Counted from the stretch's first letter, positions 1 to 11,904 are shown. The stretch is 64,000 nucleotides of DNA from Membranipora membranacea (GCA_914767715.1 OU612072.1:4340001-4404000); one strand, 5' to 3'. Notes: a model not told the origin generated them from the letters alone. Translations and numbers: made by a program.

Positions 1-425
1 ATCTTTTAAATTGTCCAATGGCATTGCAAAAAGAATTTTTTAAACAGTGAAACACTAAGCATCTCCCATAATCAATTAAATGAAATCAACAGGTGGCATG
101 CCTTTGCGTTTTTTCTAGGGATGGGCGTGTTCAAAAAAATCTTCAGTGTTGCAAGCTTGATTTATTTTCAATTTTGATCATCAGGATGATCTCAATATGC
201 AGTAAAAAACAATTTGAAATTTTAAGTACGATAAGCAATTACCATTCATCTATCTCAATGTTGTAAAAACACACACACCAATGTAGGATAAAAAGACGAA
301 AATAATCATGATTCAGCTCTATTTATGAAAATATTTTAAATGTTTTAAATCAGATTTATCATCATGCAAGGATGTTGTCAATTACAGTCAGCAGTTTCAT
401 TACTGTGATTACATTGACTTGAGAT
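1..425. other. Upstream region, no gene seen
   Basis: AT-rich sequence upstream of the ankyrin-caspase gene. I see no coding exon on either strand. It presumably holds the promoter and 5' UTR of the gene starting at 426, but no motif is clear enough to call. Confidence 0.4.
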
Positions 426-3400
426 ATGGCGGAGGGAGGAGAAGCTGAAGAGGATACAGGGTTAAAGTCACTGGAAGCTACAGAAGATTTTGAAGTTTCT
501 CCACTGCACAAAGCTATAAATGACAATCAGATTGGAGCTGTGCAGGGCATTGTAGGAGATGTGATTGACACAATACGTCTTCGATATTTGGTTGCAGATG
601 ACAGAGACAAAAAAGGGCGTACTGCCCTCCATTTAGCTATCCAGTCTCAGAATATTGATTTGGTTGATACACTGTTAGGTTATATATCTACAGAACTGAG
701 AATAGAGCTGTTAATAGCAAAAAGTCCTCAAGGGTCAACTCCAGTACATCTGGCAGCGCAGAGCGGGAAAAAGAAACAACTGCTGGGGATTCTACTCAAA
801 GATTTGTCAGTTGAAGACTGTCATGAGGCCCTCAGTCAAACAAACAAAGCAGGAGAGACAGTGATGCACCTGGTAAATACTCACTGCAGACTAGACTTGA
901 TACGACAAGTTCTTGATATGGTGCCAAGGAAGGATTTCAAAGTTATGATGCTTACAGCAGTGGACAGCCGAGGGAGGACCCCTTTACAGGTCTGTGGCAG
1001 AGATAACTCCTGTCTCAGGCTCTTACTCAATAGCGTAGATATAATAACAAGGTTAAGAATAATGGAATTGTGGATAGGAACCAAATCTACAATACTTGAT
1101 GTTTTGGAAATCACACCTGAAGGTATTATTACACTGATTTAAATATCATTTTGATAGAAAGCAGAACACTTATTGGAGCTCTATTTATTTGAATTAACAC
1201 AACCATGGGTTTCTGGAAATCAAATCTTGGACCTCTCCCGTGATACCTACAGCGATCAGTTGCGTTATCTAAGCTCTTTCTTATGTACACCTATAATAGT
1301 GATTAATTGTTTATAAATAGTATCATCTCTGTTGTAGAAGCTAAGACTTTGACCGAATGGTCAGATGAAGGAGGAAATAACTTTCTGCACCTGACAGCAC
1401 AGTTTAATCATATGAAGTCGGCAAAGCTTCATCTTACCTTCCTTGAGGAATGTGACATAAATAAAGCATTAGGACAGAGAAACAAGAAACATAAGACTCC
1501 ATATAACCTGGCAAAGAAGGGGAGCATGAAAGCGCTGCTGACCTGGGCTGAGAAAGAGAAGGGCTTCTATCTACTGACTACCCCTCCGGTGGTTCTGATC
1601 ATGTACCAAACTGAGGTAATGTGAATGAAGTATGAAGGGGGTGTTTATTATTTCCTCCTAAGATGTAAAATTAGAGCTATTCAGTTGATAAAACCTCCAT
1701 TAAAAGATGATCAACTGCAGTTTGGCATTTGTTTGGATTTTGTGTTTACATTGATGAATTTGGCAAAGCTTAGCTAAGAAAGACAATAGCGCTCCATTGA
1801 AAGTCATCCCTCTGCACGCTTCAACGAATCAAGCCTGTTCCTTGTTTAAAAATCAGATGCCTTTTCACACTCCACATCAGAGTGTCTTAGTGGCGAGGCC
1901 ACAATGTCTGCGCCAGGTTGCTCTCTGTTTGCAGTCAGGTCAGAGCATGCCTGGGGGCCAACCAAACCTCAGTAGCCGATGGACCGCAGTAGGATACGTA
2001 CCTGCGACCTTCAGCATTTACATGTTAAATAACGGCGCTCTAACCAACTGACCCGCCGCCAGTTATGCTATCAAACATTTCATTAAAGTTTCTGTATTCC
2101 ACTTTCTGTTCTACTTCTGCCATCGTGATTGATTGTTGACAGCGAGCTCTGATGGTGAATCAATGCATAATTTTTTCATAGGACAGAGATGGAGCTGAGG
2201 ATGAGTGGAGGAGTCTATCTGAGCCTCTACCTGATTTTCAGGTGGAGCCGATAGTTCGTCCAGATCTGACCGCTGATGAGATGTTAGGAGCTATCAGAGA
2301 GGCTGCCAACGACACCGAGGACATATCATCGCTAATTGTGTTCATCATGGCGCACGGTGCTAAAGGTTTAGTGTGGGGTAAAGGAGACACACCACTTAGA
2401 ATACAAGATATCCTTCTTACTATGAACGACCCTTGCCTCAATGGTAAACCTAAGGTACCTGTACACTATTCATAATGAATTTAGTTTTTCTGCCTATCCT
2501 ACAAGTCATAATCAGTATATTATTAGTATTAGCACTTTGTAATCTTTGATGAAAAATGTCTCAGCCAGCCTCTAGAGCCATATATCTTGTTATCTCAGCT
2601 GTTTGGCGGTTCAGTTGAACATGAGTATGCTGCAATAACAAAGCCCATTACTCTTGAAGGGCTGATTGTGACATGCTTGTGAACATATTCCATGACTAAG
2701 ATGATTTGAGCCATGTTTCTAACGGGTAGGAAAGTATGTAAACCAAACTCGGAATCCAGCAAAGTCATAAAATGTTGACCCAAAAATCAACAGATTACAG
2801 TTTTGTTGCCTTGCCCTGCATTTGACATTGAGTAGTTTTACTGTTCTCGTTAGCTGTTTATTGGCGGCGCAATTTCATGAATGACATTTTCTTCCAATTT
2901 TCTAGGTGTTACTTATTCAGGCATGTCAGGGAAGAAACGACCAAAGACAGTTCTCAGTAAGGCTGGCTGATCAGAAAACCACGCAGAGATCTGGTAAGAT
3001 AATTAGAATACAAGCCTATTATCATCATTATACTTGATTCTTCTGAATTATTTTGAGCTGATAAAAACAAGCTCACAAAAATTTATCTGAACTTTTCCAT
3101 GTTTGTTCTGTTGTCAGAAATCGAGCTTAATTTGACTGAGGAAAAAAACGGCTACTGGTAAGTCAATTAATAATCTTGTCAAATTATTGTTGACTAGATA
3201 GCCATAGCTAGCTTTTACCAAAACACTGAGCGAACGATTTGGTTTTAGTTAGTTTGTCTTTATCTAACCCTGTCTTATCTCACGGCAGGTACTAAAAGAA
3301 GTGATGGGCCTGTGCCCGGTAACCCAAGGAGAGGTGTACAAGCTCAGATAGCTAGTCCTGGTCTAGTCACTCCTAGTATGAAGCATGACCTGCAGACAAT

Positions 3401-3929
3401 TATGAATGCTTTCTGTGAGAATGCCACAGGAGACAGCGGGGTACCACCCCTCACAGGGGAAGTTTTAGCGGAGCTTGTATCGACTACTGCTAGTGAAGAG
3501 GACAGGAGTAGAGCTGATGAGGCTGGTAACAAGTTAATGAGAGCTCTTCATGAATACGTCATATCACAGCAGTCAGGTGGCAGGGTAGGGCAGGTGCTAT
3601 CACAGCATGAGATTGAGGCTTACAACATACAGCATCGTGATACTGTCACTATCATCGCCACGGTAACAGGTGGCATCGCTGAGAGAAATGAGATGGTGCC
3701 TATATTTGCTAGACTTCTCAAAAACTCCACCAATAACCAGTGTATATCTGAAATATTCCCTAAGATGCATGATGAGCTCAAGGGTAAAGTTTCAGACCAA
3801 ATTCCAGAATTCCGCTCAACTCTGACCAAAAAACTGTGCCTTCGAAAAATATTCCAGCCAACCAGATCCCGGCGATTTAGATCTGGTCCGCTTTTGCTCA
3901 AATGTATATCACCACACACTGCCAAATAG
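426..3929 (+). CDS. Ankyrin-repeat caspase-like protease, complete, 5 exons
   Basis: Exons 426-1122, 1338-1615, 2182-2454, 2906-2993 and 3289-3929 join in phase to 658 aa. The ATG sits in context agatATGGCGG. Residues 45-310 carry ankyrin repeats (GRTALHLAIQ, GSTPVHLAAQ, GETVMHLV, GRTPLQVCG, NNFLHLTAQ). A caspase-type domain starts near 315 (PPVVLIMYQ). The catalytic dyad is visible: His383 in MAHG and Cys423 in QACQG. The small-subunit region starts near 563 (DTVTIIATVTGG) and ends with the QIPEFRSTL block. Between Cys423 and that strand lie about 140 residues, far longer than the usual intersubunit linker. The pocket motif normally SWR is AER here; Arg578 is kept. Caspases cleave after Asp; activity is likely but the specificity pocket is altered. 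No CARD or DED is present, so the ankyrins may recruit partners. The last codons lie in a repeat unit. Confidence 0.88.
1886..2064 (-). mobile_element. tRNA-derived SINE, family 1, copy 1
   Basis: Lies in intron 2 of the ankyrin-caspase gene. It matches the copies at 6553-6790 and 11905-12165 over blocks such as GGTTGCTCTCTGTTTGCAG and GGCCAACCAAACC. The minus-strand head is tRNA-like with a degenerate B box. It is more decayed than the copy at 11905. Confidence 0.7.
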
Positions 3930-4360
3930 TCTGATATTTTATTACTATACGCTGCTCAATCAAAATTTTTACTTGTGAATCATGCACTTTACTGCAAAGC
4001 AAATCGTTGGACAAACAAGGTGCAGTTTTTGTCTCTAATGACGGTGCAGTAGCAGTGTCGTTCCAGAAAATGTTCTATATCAACCTTTGTCTGTCTATAT
4101 GTTAGACAATTTTTTGGAGCATAATCCTGGTTACTAGGCTACCTATTCAATCTTTCTTGCATATAGGATATTCCCTATAGATGCAATGCAATCTCTCACA
4201 TGCCTTTTAAAATCCATACTAGTGTACTTTACGTTGCTTTTCTTTCTATACCTTTATTCCATCTATATTGACTAAATATATTACATTTGACTCCATCAAA
4301 TAAATTGGATTGAACAAATAATTATCAATGAACATTGAGCCGGATGTTGTATCACGCAGT

Positions 4361-4437
4361 GAATTCAATGAGTCAGGGAATTCCCACATTGTAGATAGGC
4401 TAGCAACTATGTGGGAATTCCCTGACTCATTGAATTC
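4361..4437. repeat. Perfect 28-bp inverted repeat with 21-nt loop
   Basis: The left arm 4361-4388 is the exact reverse complement of 4410-4437. The arms include gagtcagggaattccc. One arm recurs alone near 5481-5508, so the hairpin sits inside the tandem-unit repeat and may come from a fold-back element or a local inversion. Confidence 0.85.
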
Positions 4438-4645
4438 CCAGTTCCATTGACAAAGTCTAACAAAGAGAAATTAGGCCAGGATGATCATGTGCTTGCATAC
4501 ACTATCTATTGTGATGACCTTCAATGGAAAGGTAGCTATGTAGACCATGGATTTTAGGAAATAACTACCCAAACTCCCTGTGTAGAATCACCAGCACTAG
4601 AATCATCCACTCTTGTGATCGAACATATGTGATTTCGGGTCAAAA

Positions 4646-4765
4646 GGCCACTGCCGAAAAGCCACTGGCCATAAAGTCACTGGCCAAAAAGCCACTGGCC
4701 ATAAAGCCAATGGCCATAAAGCCACTGGCTAAAAAGCCACTGGCCAAAAAGCCATTGGCCATTGG
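4646..4765. repeat. 15-bp minisatellite
   Basis: Six to seven copies of a 15-bp unit close to GCCACTGGCCAWAAA, with point differences between units. The unit length is a multiple of three, so it gives lysine/proline-rich open frames on one strand and tryptophan-rich ones on the other. Neither is a credible gene. Confidence 0.85.
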
Positions 4766-6009
4766 CAGTGGCCTTTTGGGCGAATCCAACATAGGTTGGT
4801 TGGATTGGTTTACTTTTAATCAGTGCTTGACTTAAGGTTTCTAGCTGAAGTCCTGTGTCATACAGTGGTATGCGCACTTCTGTATGCGGTAACTATCGGT
4901 CTGCTATTCAATTACAATAGTTCAGTACACCAGTACAGAGACTCAATTAGGGCTATAGCCAGTTAATCGTGTATACCACCTTAAAATATCTTGCTATACT
5001 TGATGGCATAGAGGGTGCAAACTAAATGCACTCGTGACTGGCAACAGACATCTCACTCTTAGGACGCTGTAATTGTTTCATCCCATGAGGGTTGGCCGTG
5101 TAAACGAATGGAACTGGTGCTATGCATCTTTCTACTATGCCGATAGTATAAATTACATATGTCATTCAGAACAATCACCACACACTGTCGAATAGTCTGC
5201 TATTTTTGCCTCTTATGACCATGCAGCAGCAGTGCCAGTCATGAACATGTTCTATTGTAACCTCTATCAATATGCTAGACATTCTGTTCGGAGCATTATT
5301 CTGGTTATTACCAATTGAATGTTTCTTGCAGTTTTTCTGCCTTTTCAACTCCATGCATTGCTATTGGTTCTAAACCTTTCTTCCATATTGACTTAACAAA
5401 TTACATGTGACTTGCAAACACTTTAACAATGTTTATCCGAATGAGCCGGATGTTATATTATTATCACCGTCTGAAATATGGGAATTCCCTGACTCATTGA
5501 ATTCCCAGTTTTATCGAATAAGTCTAACAAAGAGGAATTAGGTCAAGATGATTTACATGCTGGCACACTAGCTTTGTCACATGGAGAAAAAGTAGCAGTG
5601 TGACAGGGCTACTGGCATATGCTTCCTGTTGTGATGGCATGTGATGTAATGTTTGGGACATAACTCCCCGAACTCCCTACACGTTATGTCACAAGTACTA
5701 GAAGCACCTGCGCTTGTTTTAACCATTTAAAAATATCTTGCTTTGTTGGATGGCTTGTAGGGTGCAAGCTAGATGCACTCGTAGCAGACAGCAGACTTCT
5801 CCGGACGCCATAGTTGTTTAATCCCCTGAGGGTTGGCCGTGCAAACAAATATTTCCTTGGATTATGCAGTAAGTGTTATTTTGGAGCTGGTGCTATACAT
5901 CCTTCTACAATGCTCAATATATTAAATTACACGTGTCATTCTGAACAATGAATTATCAAGTCAAGGATAACCACACATGAACATTGAGCCGGATGTTATA
6001 TATCGCTAT

Positions 6010-6273
6010 CTGCATTAGGTAAATTCACGCCCTTGGTATCTATATTAAATAATCATTAATCATAATCATTTTCATGGGGAAATCCAACTGAATCCAACTT
6101 GAATTCAAGTTGTCTCCCTATTAACAATGAGGAGATAATTCTAAGTTTCATGTCAATATCATTGAAAAACCGTATACCTAATCATAAAATCTATTCAGTT
6201 AGATTCACCCATGAAAATGATTATAATTAATGATTATTTAATATAGATACCAAGGGCGCGAAGTAACCTAATA
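6010..6273. mobile_element. Fold-back (palindromic) MITE-like element
   Basis: Long imperfect terminal inverted repeats: about 70 bp at 6010-6079 (gcccttggtatctatatt) pairs with about 6207-6273 (aatataga taccaagggc). The loop also has internal short palindromes near 6095-6113. No open frame. It looks like a fold-back non-autonomous element; I could not fix a target duplication. Confidence 0.7.
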
Positions 6274-6552
6274 TGGGGAATTTCCTTAGTCATGGGAATT
6301 CCACTTATATTGATAAATTCTAACAAAATGGAATTAGTCAAGAGTTATTATTTACACTGCCTTTTCAAACGCAGGCGATACAGAAGTTGATAACCTAACG
6401 AAAGGTTACAAAGTACATCTGGGATGTGGTGTTTAGTATCACCTTCTGATAATATACAGCGGTCCTGTCATGAAGTAACAAAATGTTTGATAAAGCAAGC
6501 TCTGACAAACTCTCCTCAAATCAACTGGTAGGACTTAACACAGATTAAAGCT

Positions 6553-6790
6553 TAAAGGGTTGATTAAAATCTGATGTCTTATCACACGCCCCATCCCGAC
6601 GCATGGGCGGCAAAATTTTAGTGCTTAGTGGCGAGGCTGCAATATCTGCACCAGGTTGCTCTCTGTTTGCAGGCAGATGGGAGCGCACCTAAGGGCCAAC
6701 CAAACCCCAGTAGTCGAGGAACTGCATTGGGGTTCGAACCCATGTCCTTCAACATTTGCATGCTAAAGGACTGGCAATCAAACCAACTAC
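6553..6790 (-). mobile_element. tRNA-derived SINE, family 1, copy 2
   Basis: Reverse-oriented copy of the SINE seen at 11905-12165. It carries a clear B-box complement (GGTTCGAACCC) near 6731, the shared core (GGTTGCTCTCTGTTTGCAG) and a tail that includes the gcggcaaaattt block near 6607. It lies between the tandem units and the LINE remains. Confidence 0.78.
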
Positions 6791-6924
6791 TACTACTACC
6801 AATACTACTTTTTTGACAACACTATAGCTACCACTTTAAATTATTTACTATTTCACATAAGATCAAGTCCATCCATATCACGTTATAAGAGAAATTTGAG
6901 ATTATATTTCTCATCAAGTATGCA

Positions 6925-7203
6925 TTAACATCTTTGTGACTTTATTTTTTTTCTTTTCATTTTTTTTGTAATATATTCTAAACGAGTGAGTATTATCCAA
7001 AAATAAAGTTTATATATATGTACACATTCAAGCGCCTCTATGCTGCCTTCGGTGATAAGCGAGGCCCATGAAGCATAGGTGACAACAGGAAGTATATTGG
7101 CTTTGTAGAATGTCATCAAAGACGTCTCATTTGCGCCTGTGCTTTTAGCACTCATTTGTAAATATAATTTGAAAATCAGTTCTTTGTACAATGTTTTCTT
7201 CAT
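6925..7203 (-). mobile_element. LINE reverse-transcriptase tail fragment
   Basis: The minus strand encodes a fragment with FYKANILPVVTYASWASL followed by EALECV. That is the region after the catalytic core in non-LTR retrotransposon reverse transcriptases. It has no start, no core motifs, and ends in low-complexity Lys/Arg. It is probably a relic of a different LINE copy than the one at 7430-9501. Confidence 0.6.
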
Positions 7204-7255
7204 GGTAAATATACCATAAATATTGTTAATCTCTTCACTGGTGATGTGCCCACAA

Positions 7256-7424
7256 TGTATGTATGTATGTATGTATGTATGTATGTATGTATGTATGTAT
7301 GTATGTATGTATGTATGTATGTATGTATGTATGTATGTATGTATGTATGTATGTATGTATGTATGTATGTATGTATGTATGTATGTATGTATGTATGTAT
7401 GTATGTATGTATGTATGTATGTAT
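7256..7424. repeat. (GTAT)n microsatellite, about 42 units
   Basis: Uninterrupted tetranucleotide ATGT/GTAT array of about 168 bp. Its translation gives repeated Met-Tyr-Val-Cys frames, which are artefacts. It directly abuts the 3' end of the minus-strand LINE and reads (ACAT)n in that orientation, so it may have grown from the element's 3' tail. Confidence 0.97.
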
Positions 7425-7429
7425 TTTAT

Positions 7430-9501
7430 TTCACATTCTGTAAAAAATGAATGTGTGTTAAGAAAAATTGTTTGAGAGACGCATAAAAAATGGGAAAAAG
7501 CTGTTGTTTTGCTTCACAGTGCGACATCTAGGTGGTCTATACTTCGTATTTAGGCGAGAGGATTGTTTCTCCAGATTAAAATTCACTCTACTAAAAAGTG
7601 GATGTTTGTCATCTCCACAAATCTTTAGAAAATGATTTACAGATAGTTTCTTGATAAAAGAGTCTAGTGTGCACAAATCTAAAACGGACGACCTGTTCTG
7701 GTAATCTAAGCACAGTAAAATAATTTTGGTGGCTGTTTCTTGCACTTTCTCAAGTTTCGCTGTCATAGAATCTGATAATTGTGTATAAAAAACTTGAGAG
7801 CCATATGTTAAAACAGATCGAATATCACCACAATAGAAAAATTAAGCCCATCATCATTCATACCCAATCGTTTGAGCTGTCTCATTAAAAACAATTTCAA
7901 ACTACATTTTTCCACTAAAAATTCAACATGATCAATAAAAGTCAAAAAGTTGCCAACTAAGATGCCTAAAAATTTAACAGTGCTAGATGGTTCTATACTA
8001 ATATTGTCGTCTAATTGTAGAGGGCCACGATGCTCGACCTGGTGGTTCAGGTGAAAGTTTATAACATGAGTTTTACCAGTATTTAGCTGCAAGCTGTTTT
8101 TCTCTGACCATGTTTGTGTCTGTTGTATAGCTGGTAGTATAGTGAATTCTGACTGCTTGAGCACTGGCAGATAGAATGAGGAATCGTCTGCATATTGACT
8201 GATTGGAATCCCTCGACATGTAGATCATTAATATATATAAGCCATAAGAGAGGGCCTAAGCGAGTACCCTGTGGCGCACCAACGTGTATATTTGTGATGT
8301 CTGATGTTTCATTGTTGTACTTCACATACTGTTTGCGATGTTTCAGGAAGCTGGATATTACTTTGATGATGTTAGGGCTAAATCCGCATAGTTTCATCTT
8401 TTCTAAAACGATGTTGGGTTGAAGACGATGACGATCGAATGCTTTCGAGAAATAAAGTGAGGCTAGTTGGACGTACTTCACATCAGATTTATCTAGCGCA
8501 GATGTAATATCATCAACCAGCTGCAGTAGTGCGTCGACTGTTCCTATTTTTGGCTGATAAGCGAATTGATCTTTTTTGATAACAGTCTCCAATGTTGGTC
8601 GCATTTTTCTGATGATGCCGTTCTCTGCCAGCTTGCCTAAATTGTATAATAGGGATATAGGTCTGAAGTCTTTGTAACATGTTGGTGTAGTCACTTTTGG
8701 CAGGGGTCTGACTTCTGCCTCCTTCCATAGATCTGGATACTCTCCTGTAGTGAGCATGGTGTTAATTATGTGATGGGGAGGTATGCACAGGTCTTCTCTA
8801 CCCTCCACTGACAGCCAGGATGGAAAGTCTTTGCTGTTACGAGACTTGCTGGTGTCAATCTGCTCTAGCATGAGTTTAATCTCACCAATGCTAACATGGT
8901 CGAGAAAGGTAGCTTCAGCCTCAGGTGCAGTAGCGGTGTATGAAGAAGACTCTAACAGTTGTCCCCCCACACTTTTAAAATAAATATTTAATTCGGAGCA
9001 GAGTTCACTGTTGCTCAATCTTTTGTTGTCGATAACGCTGATGGTAGATGAAAATGGAGTGTTCTGTTTTTGTGTGAATGATTTAACCAGCCGCCACCAT
9101 TGTTTTATGTTTTTGTGGTCGTTGAGCCTTGATCTGATGAATTTGCGTTTACTTGATCTTACCATCCGCTGAACCACCCCCTTTAGGAATTTATACTCCG
9201 GTTTTTTATCCTTGAAAGCTCGATCTCGGGCTTTCATTGACTTTTCAATGCAGGGTGTAATCCATTCTGGCTTATCATGCCTTACTTTACAGATTGTCAT
9301 TGGGCAGTGCTTGTTCAGTAGGCCATTAATGATCTTATGTAATGACGTTACAAATAAGGCCAGCTTCCAGGTGTTAAGAGAGCGGCAATTGGTGTAGAGA
9401 ATGCTGGGTAGCTGTATACGCCCCTTCTTATTTGAAGCTTCTTCAGGATGGAAATGTGATTGTGATTTGATTGTGAAGTATCCACCGAAAAACTCCAACA
9501 C
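7430..9501 (-). mobile_element. Non-LTR retrotransposon (LINE), 5'-truncated and frameshifted
   Basis: The minus strand encodes a reverse transcriptase with RPISLL, LYFSKAFDR (core block A) and GAPQGTRLGPLLWLIYINDL. The catalytic YADD is in another frame just downstream, near 8180, so there is a frameshift near 8195. A second frameshift lies near 7815-7835 before the segment with KLEKVQETATKII. The C-terminal block ends with RCRTVKQNNSFFPFFMRLSN. No endonuclease domain precedes the RT, so the copy is 5'-truncated near 9501. Family assignment is to the CR1/Jockey side of the non-LTR tree on motif style only. Not active as it stands. Confidence 0.85.
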
Positions 9502-10191
9502 TCTTTTGCCCTTGATATCAACTCCTATTCAATTCATTTTTTTTAAATACATTAATAACAAAATTTTTATTCTCTTAGAATGTTTAACAATATTTGCCCT
9601 CAAAAGAAAAAACACATTAATAGTATATTGAAAGAAAAATGATTATCATCTTAGTTGTGAAAAATAATGTTTGGATGAATGACTTTCGAATAAACTAATG
9701 GCCGTAGTGGCATGCAATGTCTGAGGTAAGCTGTTATAAAAGGGCGCTATAAAATTGTCCAAAAGATTATTTGTTCAGTCAAACATCAAAGTCTACACCT
9801 TCTGGCATTTTGTTGCAACTGAATCCCAAAATATGGTTGTATAGTGAAACAGTCATGTTCTGTGTACTGTGTGAGCTGCATTTCAGTCTCTATGACTTAG
9901 CAGGCTGTCATACTAGCGTTGTGATGCATCTATTTTTAGTGTTGCTGTATCATGATAGATGATACATGATACTGTGTCAAAGTCAGTGGAGAATATGTCA
10001 CTGTCATCACTGCACAAGTCTAAGCGTAGAATAGCAGACATGCAGTACCTACGCAGTATACTTCATGCTATCTCTGTAATTATATTATGGGCATTGCTAG
10101 CCCTGGTAGTAAAGTAAAAGGAACAATTGTGCAAATAGTCCCAACAAAAACCCAAACCTTACAAGATCGATATTATATTGGATTTTCTTGG
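9502..10191. other. Intergenic, no gene seen
   Basis: AT-rich sequence between the LINE and the hAT-type element. Short frames here have no recognisable motif or splice context. Confidence 0.4.
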
Positions 10192-10199
10192 AGTATCAC

Positions 10200-11170
10200 C
10201 AGACCTGGGTCCAAGTCATGGTAAGTCAAGTCATCTTCAAGTCAAGTCAAAGTCACGACTTGACTTGACTTGATGTCGAAAACGAATAGACAACACTTGA
10301 CTTGACTTAACGAAAAATTGACTTTGACTTGACTTGACTTGGGAGTTGTCCTGACTTTGGTCAAGTCAACATAAGTTAATGTGTGAAATTTTTTTAACAT
10401 AATGCAGAAAGAGATATAGGAAGGATAATCATAACTGAGAACCCCAACTCTGAAACCCCAACTCTGATACCCCAACTCCGAAACAGAAAACCCAACTTCT
10501 CAGCTATAGGTAAGTAGTCAGAGTTCCTGCCTTACATATTAGTTGTCTTCTCTTGTTGTCTTGTAATCAGTAAAATGAAAAATGTATCCCATGATGCAGT
10601 ATTAATATAGTCTGATCATATATTGCAGGTTTATTCAGAAGACTGCTTGTATCATCATCATCATCATCAGACAGAAATCCTTCTAGTCTAAGGATGTTTC
10701 ACACTTTTTCTTTTTGTGCTTCTCACAACAGCAGAAGGCTGGACTTTCTTTTTTTGAAATTCACTTCCAAGCAATTCCATAACATACACCACCCATCGTG
10801 AACTAACTAAGTAACAATGCTGAATTGCGTACACACCCAAACCTTCTTTCGTTTGTGGGGAGGGGAGCAACTCCCGATTAGTAGAGTAACTCCTGAGGAC
10901 CTATAACTAACTCCTCCACAATTTGGAGTCACCCGGGATTGAAATAAATTCCGAGTTGATTTTCACGGTTAATGAGCGTGATTTTGCCATGACTTGTAAG
11001 TCACCCATCTTTGACTTGACTTGACTTACAAAAATCATGACTTGACTTGATGGCGAAAAAAATAGACACCAATTGACTTGACTTGACTTGGTGTATATGT
11101 GACTTAACTTGACTTGACTTAGCATCGACAATGACTTGACTTGACTTGCGATGACTTGGACCCAGGTCTG
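10200..11170. mobile_element. Non-autonomous hAT-type DNA transposon, 971 bp, with 8-bp TSD
   Basis: Perfect 20-bp terminal inverted repeats start CAGACCTGGGTCC and end GGACCCAGGTCTG. They are flanked by identical 8-bp duplications AGTATCAC at 10192-10199 and 11171-11178. CAG...CTG ends with 8-bp duplications are the hallmark of the hAT superfamily. Both subterminal regions carry dense runs of CAAGT/ACTTG in opposite orientation, as expected for transposase-binding arrays. There is no transposase frame inside. The intact duplication and perfect ends suggest a fairly recent insertion. Confidence 0.93.
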
Positions 11171-11178
11171 AGTATCAC

Positions 11179-11904
11179 ATTGAGTGCCATTATTGTCTTA
11201 GTTACAGTAAGTCGGTATATCCCTCTTTCTTATCAGCAGTAAAAGCACTGTCACAATGACATTGGAAGAGTTTCTCAAATCTCAAAATAATTTGTGATCA
11301 ATTCCTACTACCTGTTGCCTGTTGCATTTGACACTTTGAACGGTCTGTAGCCATGAATGTCATGTTTTCAAAGTTGAAGAAGGTTCATATTCCAAACATC
11401 AAAGAGTTTTTATCACGATGAGCCAAAGCTGTTATCAACTATGTGAATGAATAATACCATTATTTAGTAAATAAGTTGTTGGAGTCTTCTTGAAAAGTAT
11501 ATGTGGGTGCTGTGTGTGTCACAGTGTCAATATAGGAACCATTATTTCTGCTGGAGCAGGCATCCAATGATAGTATTACATACACAACACTCCAATAGCT
11601 TCATACTGAGCCTACGAAGCATGAGAAGGTTGGAGTTCTCACCCAACCGGTAGATCGATTTCGAATGCATCATAGTCTCCACGGCATCTGATGTCACCTG
11701 AACCACCAGATGTGGTACTCCACATATGCAGCTATTTGATGATACGTGTTTTGTCAAACCTGTTTTACATATCCCAGCAGGCTGTGTTTGGTGTTTGATA
11801 GAAACAAGGTAACCCTGGAATTTTGCCATGAAGTCATGAAGTCATGATGTTCAATGTTTTTTTTGTTTCCTGTTTCCTGTCAAATGCTGCCCAAGTGTCA
11901 ATAA
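11179..11904. other. Intergenic, no gene seen
   Basis: No exon with protein-like composition and splice sites was seen on either strand between the hAT-type element and the SINE. Confidence 0.4.

Larger units (their letters stand above)
3909..5990. repeat. Diverged tandem units of about 1.26 kb
   Basis: Blocks near 3909 (TCACCACACACTGCC), 4439 (tctaacaaagag), 4978 (aaaatatcttgct) and 5088 (gagggttggccgtg) recur in the same order near 5174, 5520, 5726 and 5829. The short block gagccggatgtt occurs near 4337, 5442 and 5982. These are old tandem copies of a non-coding unit. The first copy overlaps the stop codon of the ankyrin-caspase gene. I see no protein-coding potential in them. Confidence 0.65.

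Noticed and set aside
4629-4877. Lys-Pro-Leu-Ala and Trp-Leu-Phe repeat proteins
   Set aside because: Both are translations of the 15-bp minisatellite.
7223-7475. Three overlapping Met-Tyr-Val-Cys frames
   Set aside because: Pure translation of the (GTAT)n microsatellite.
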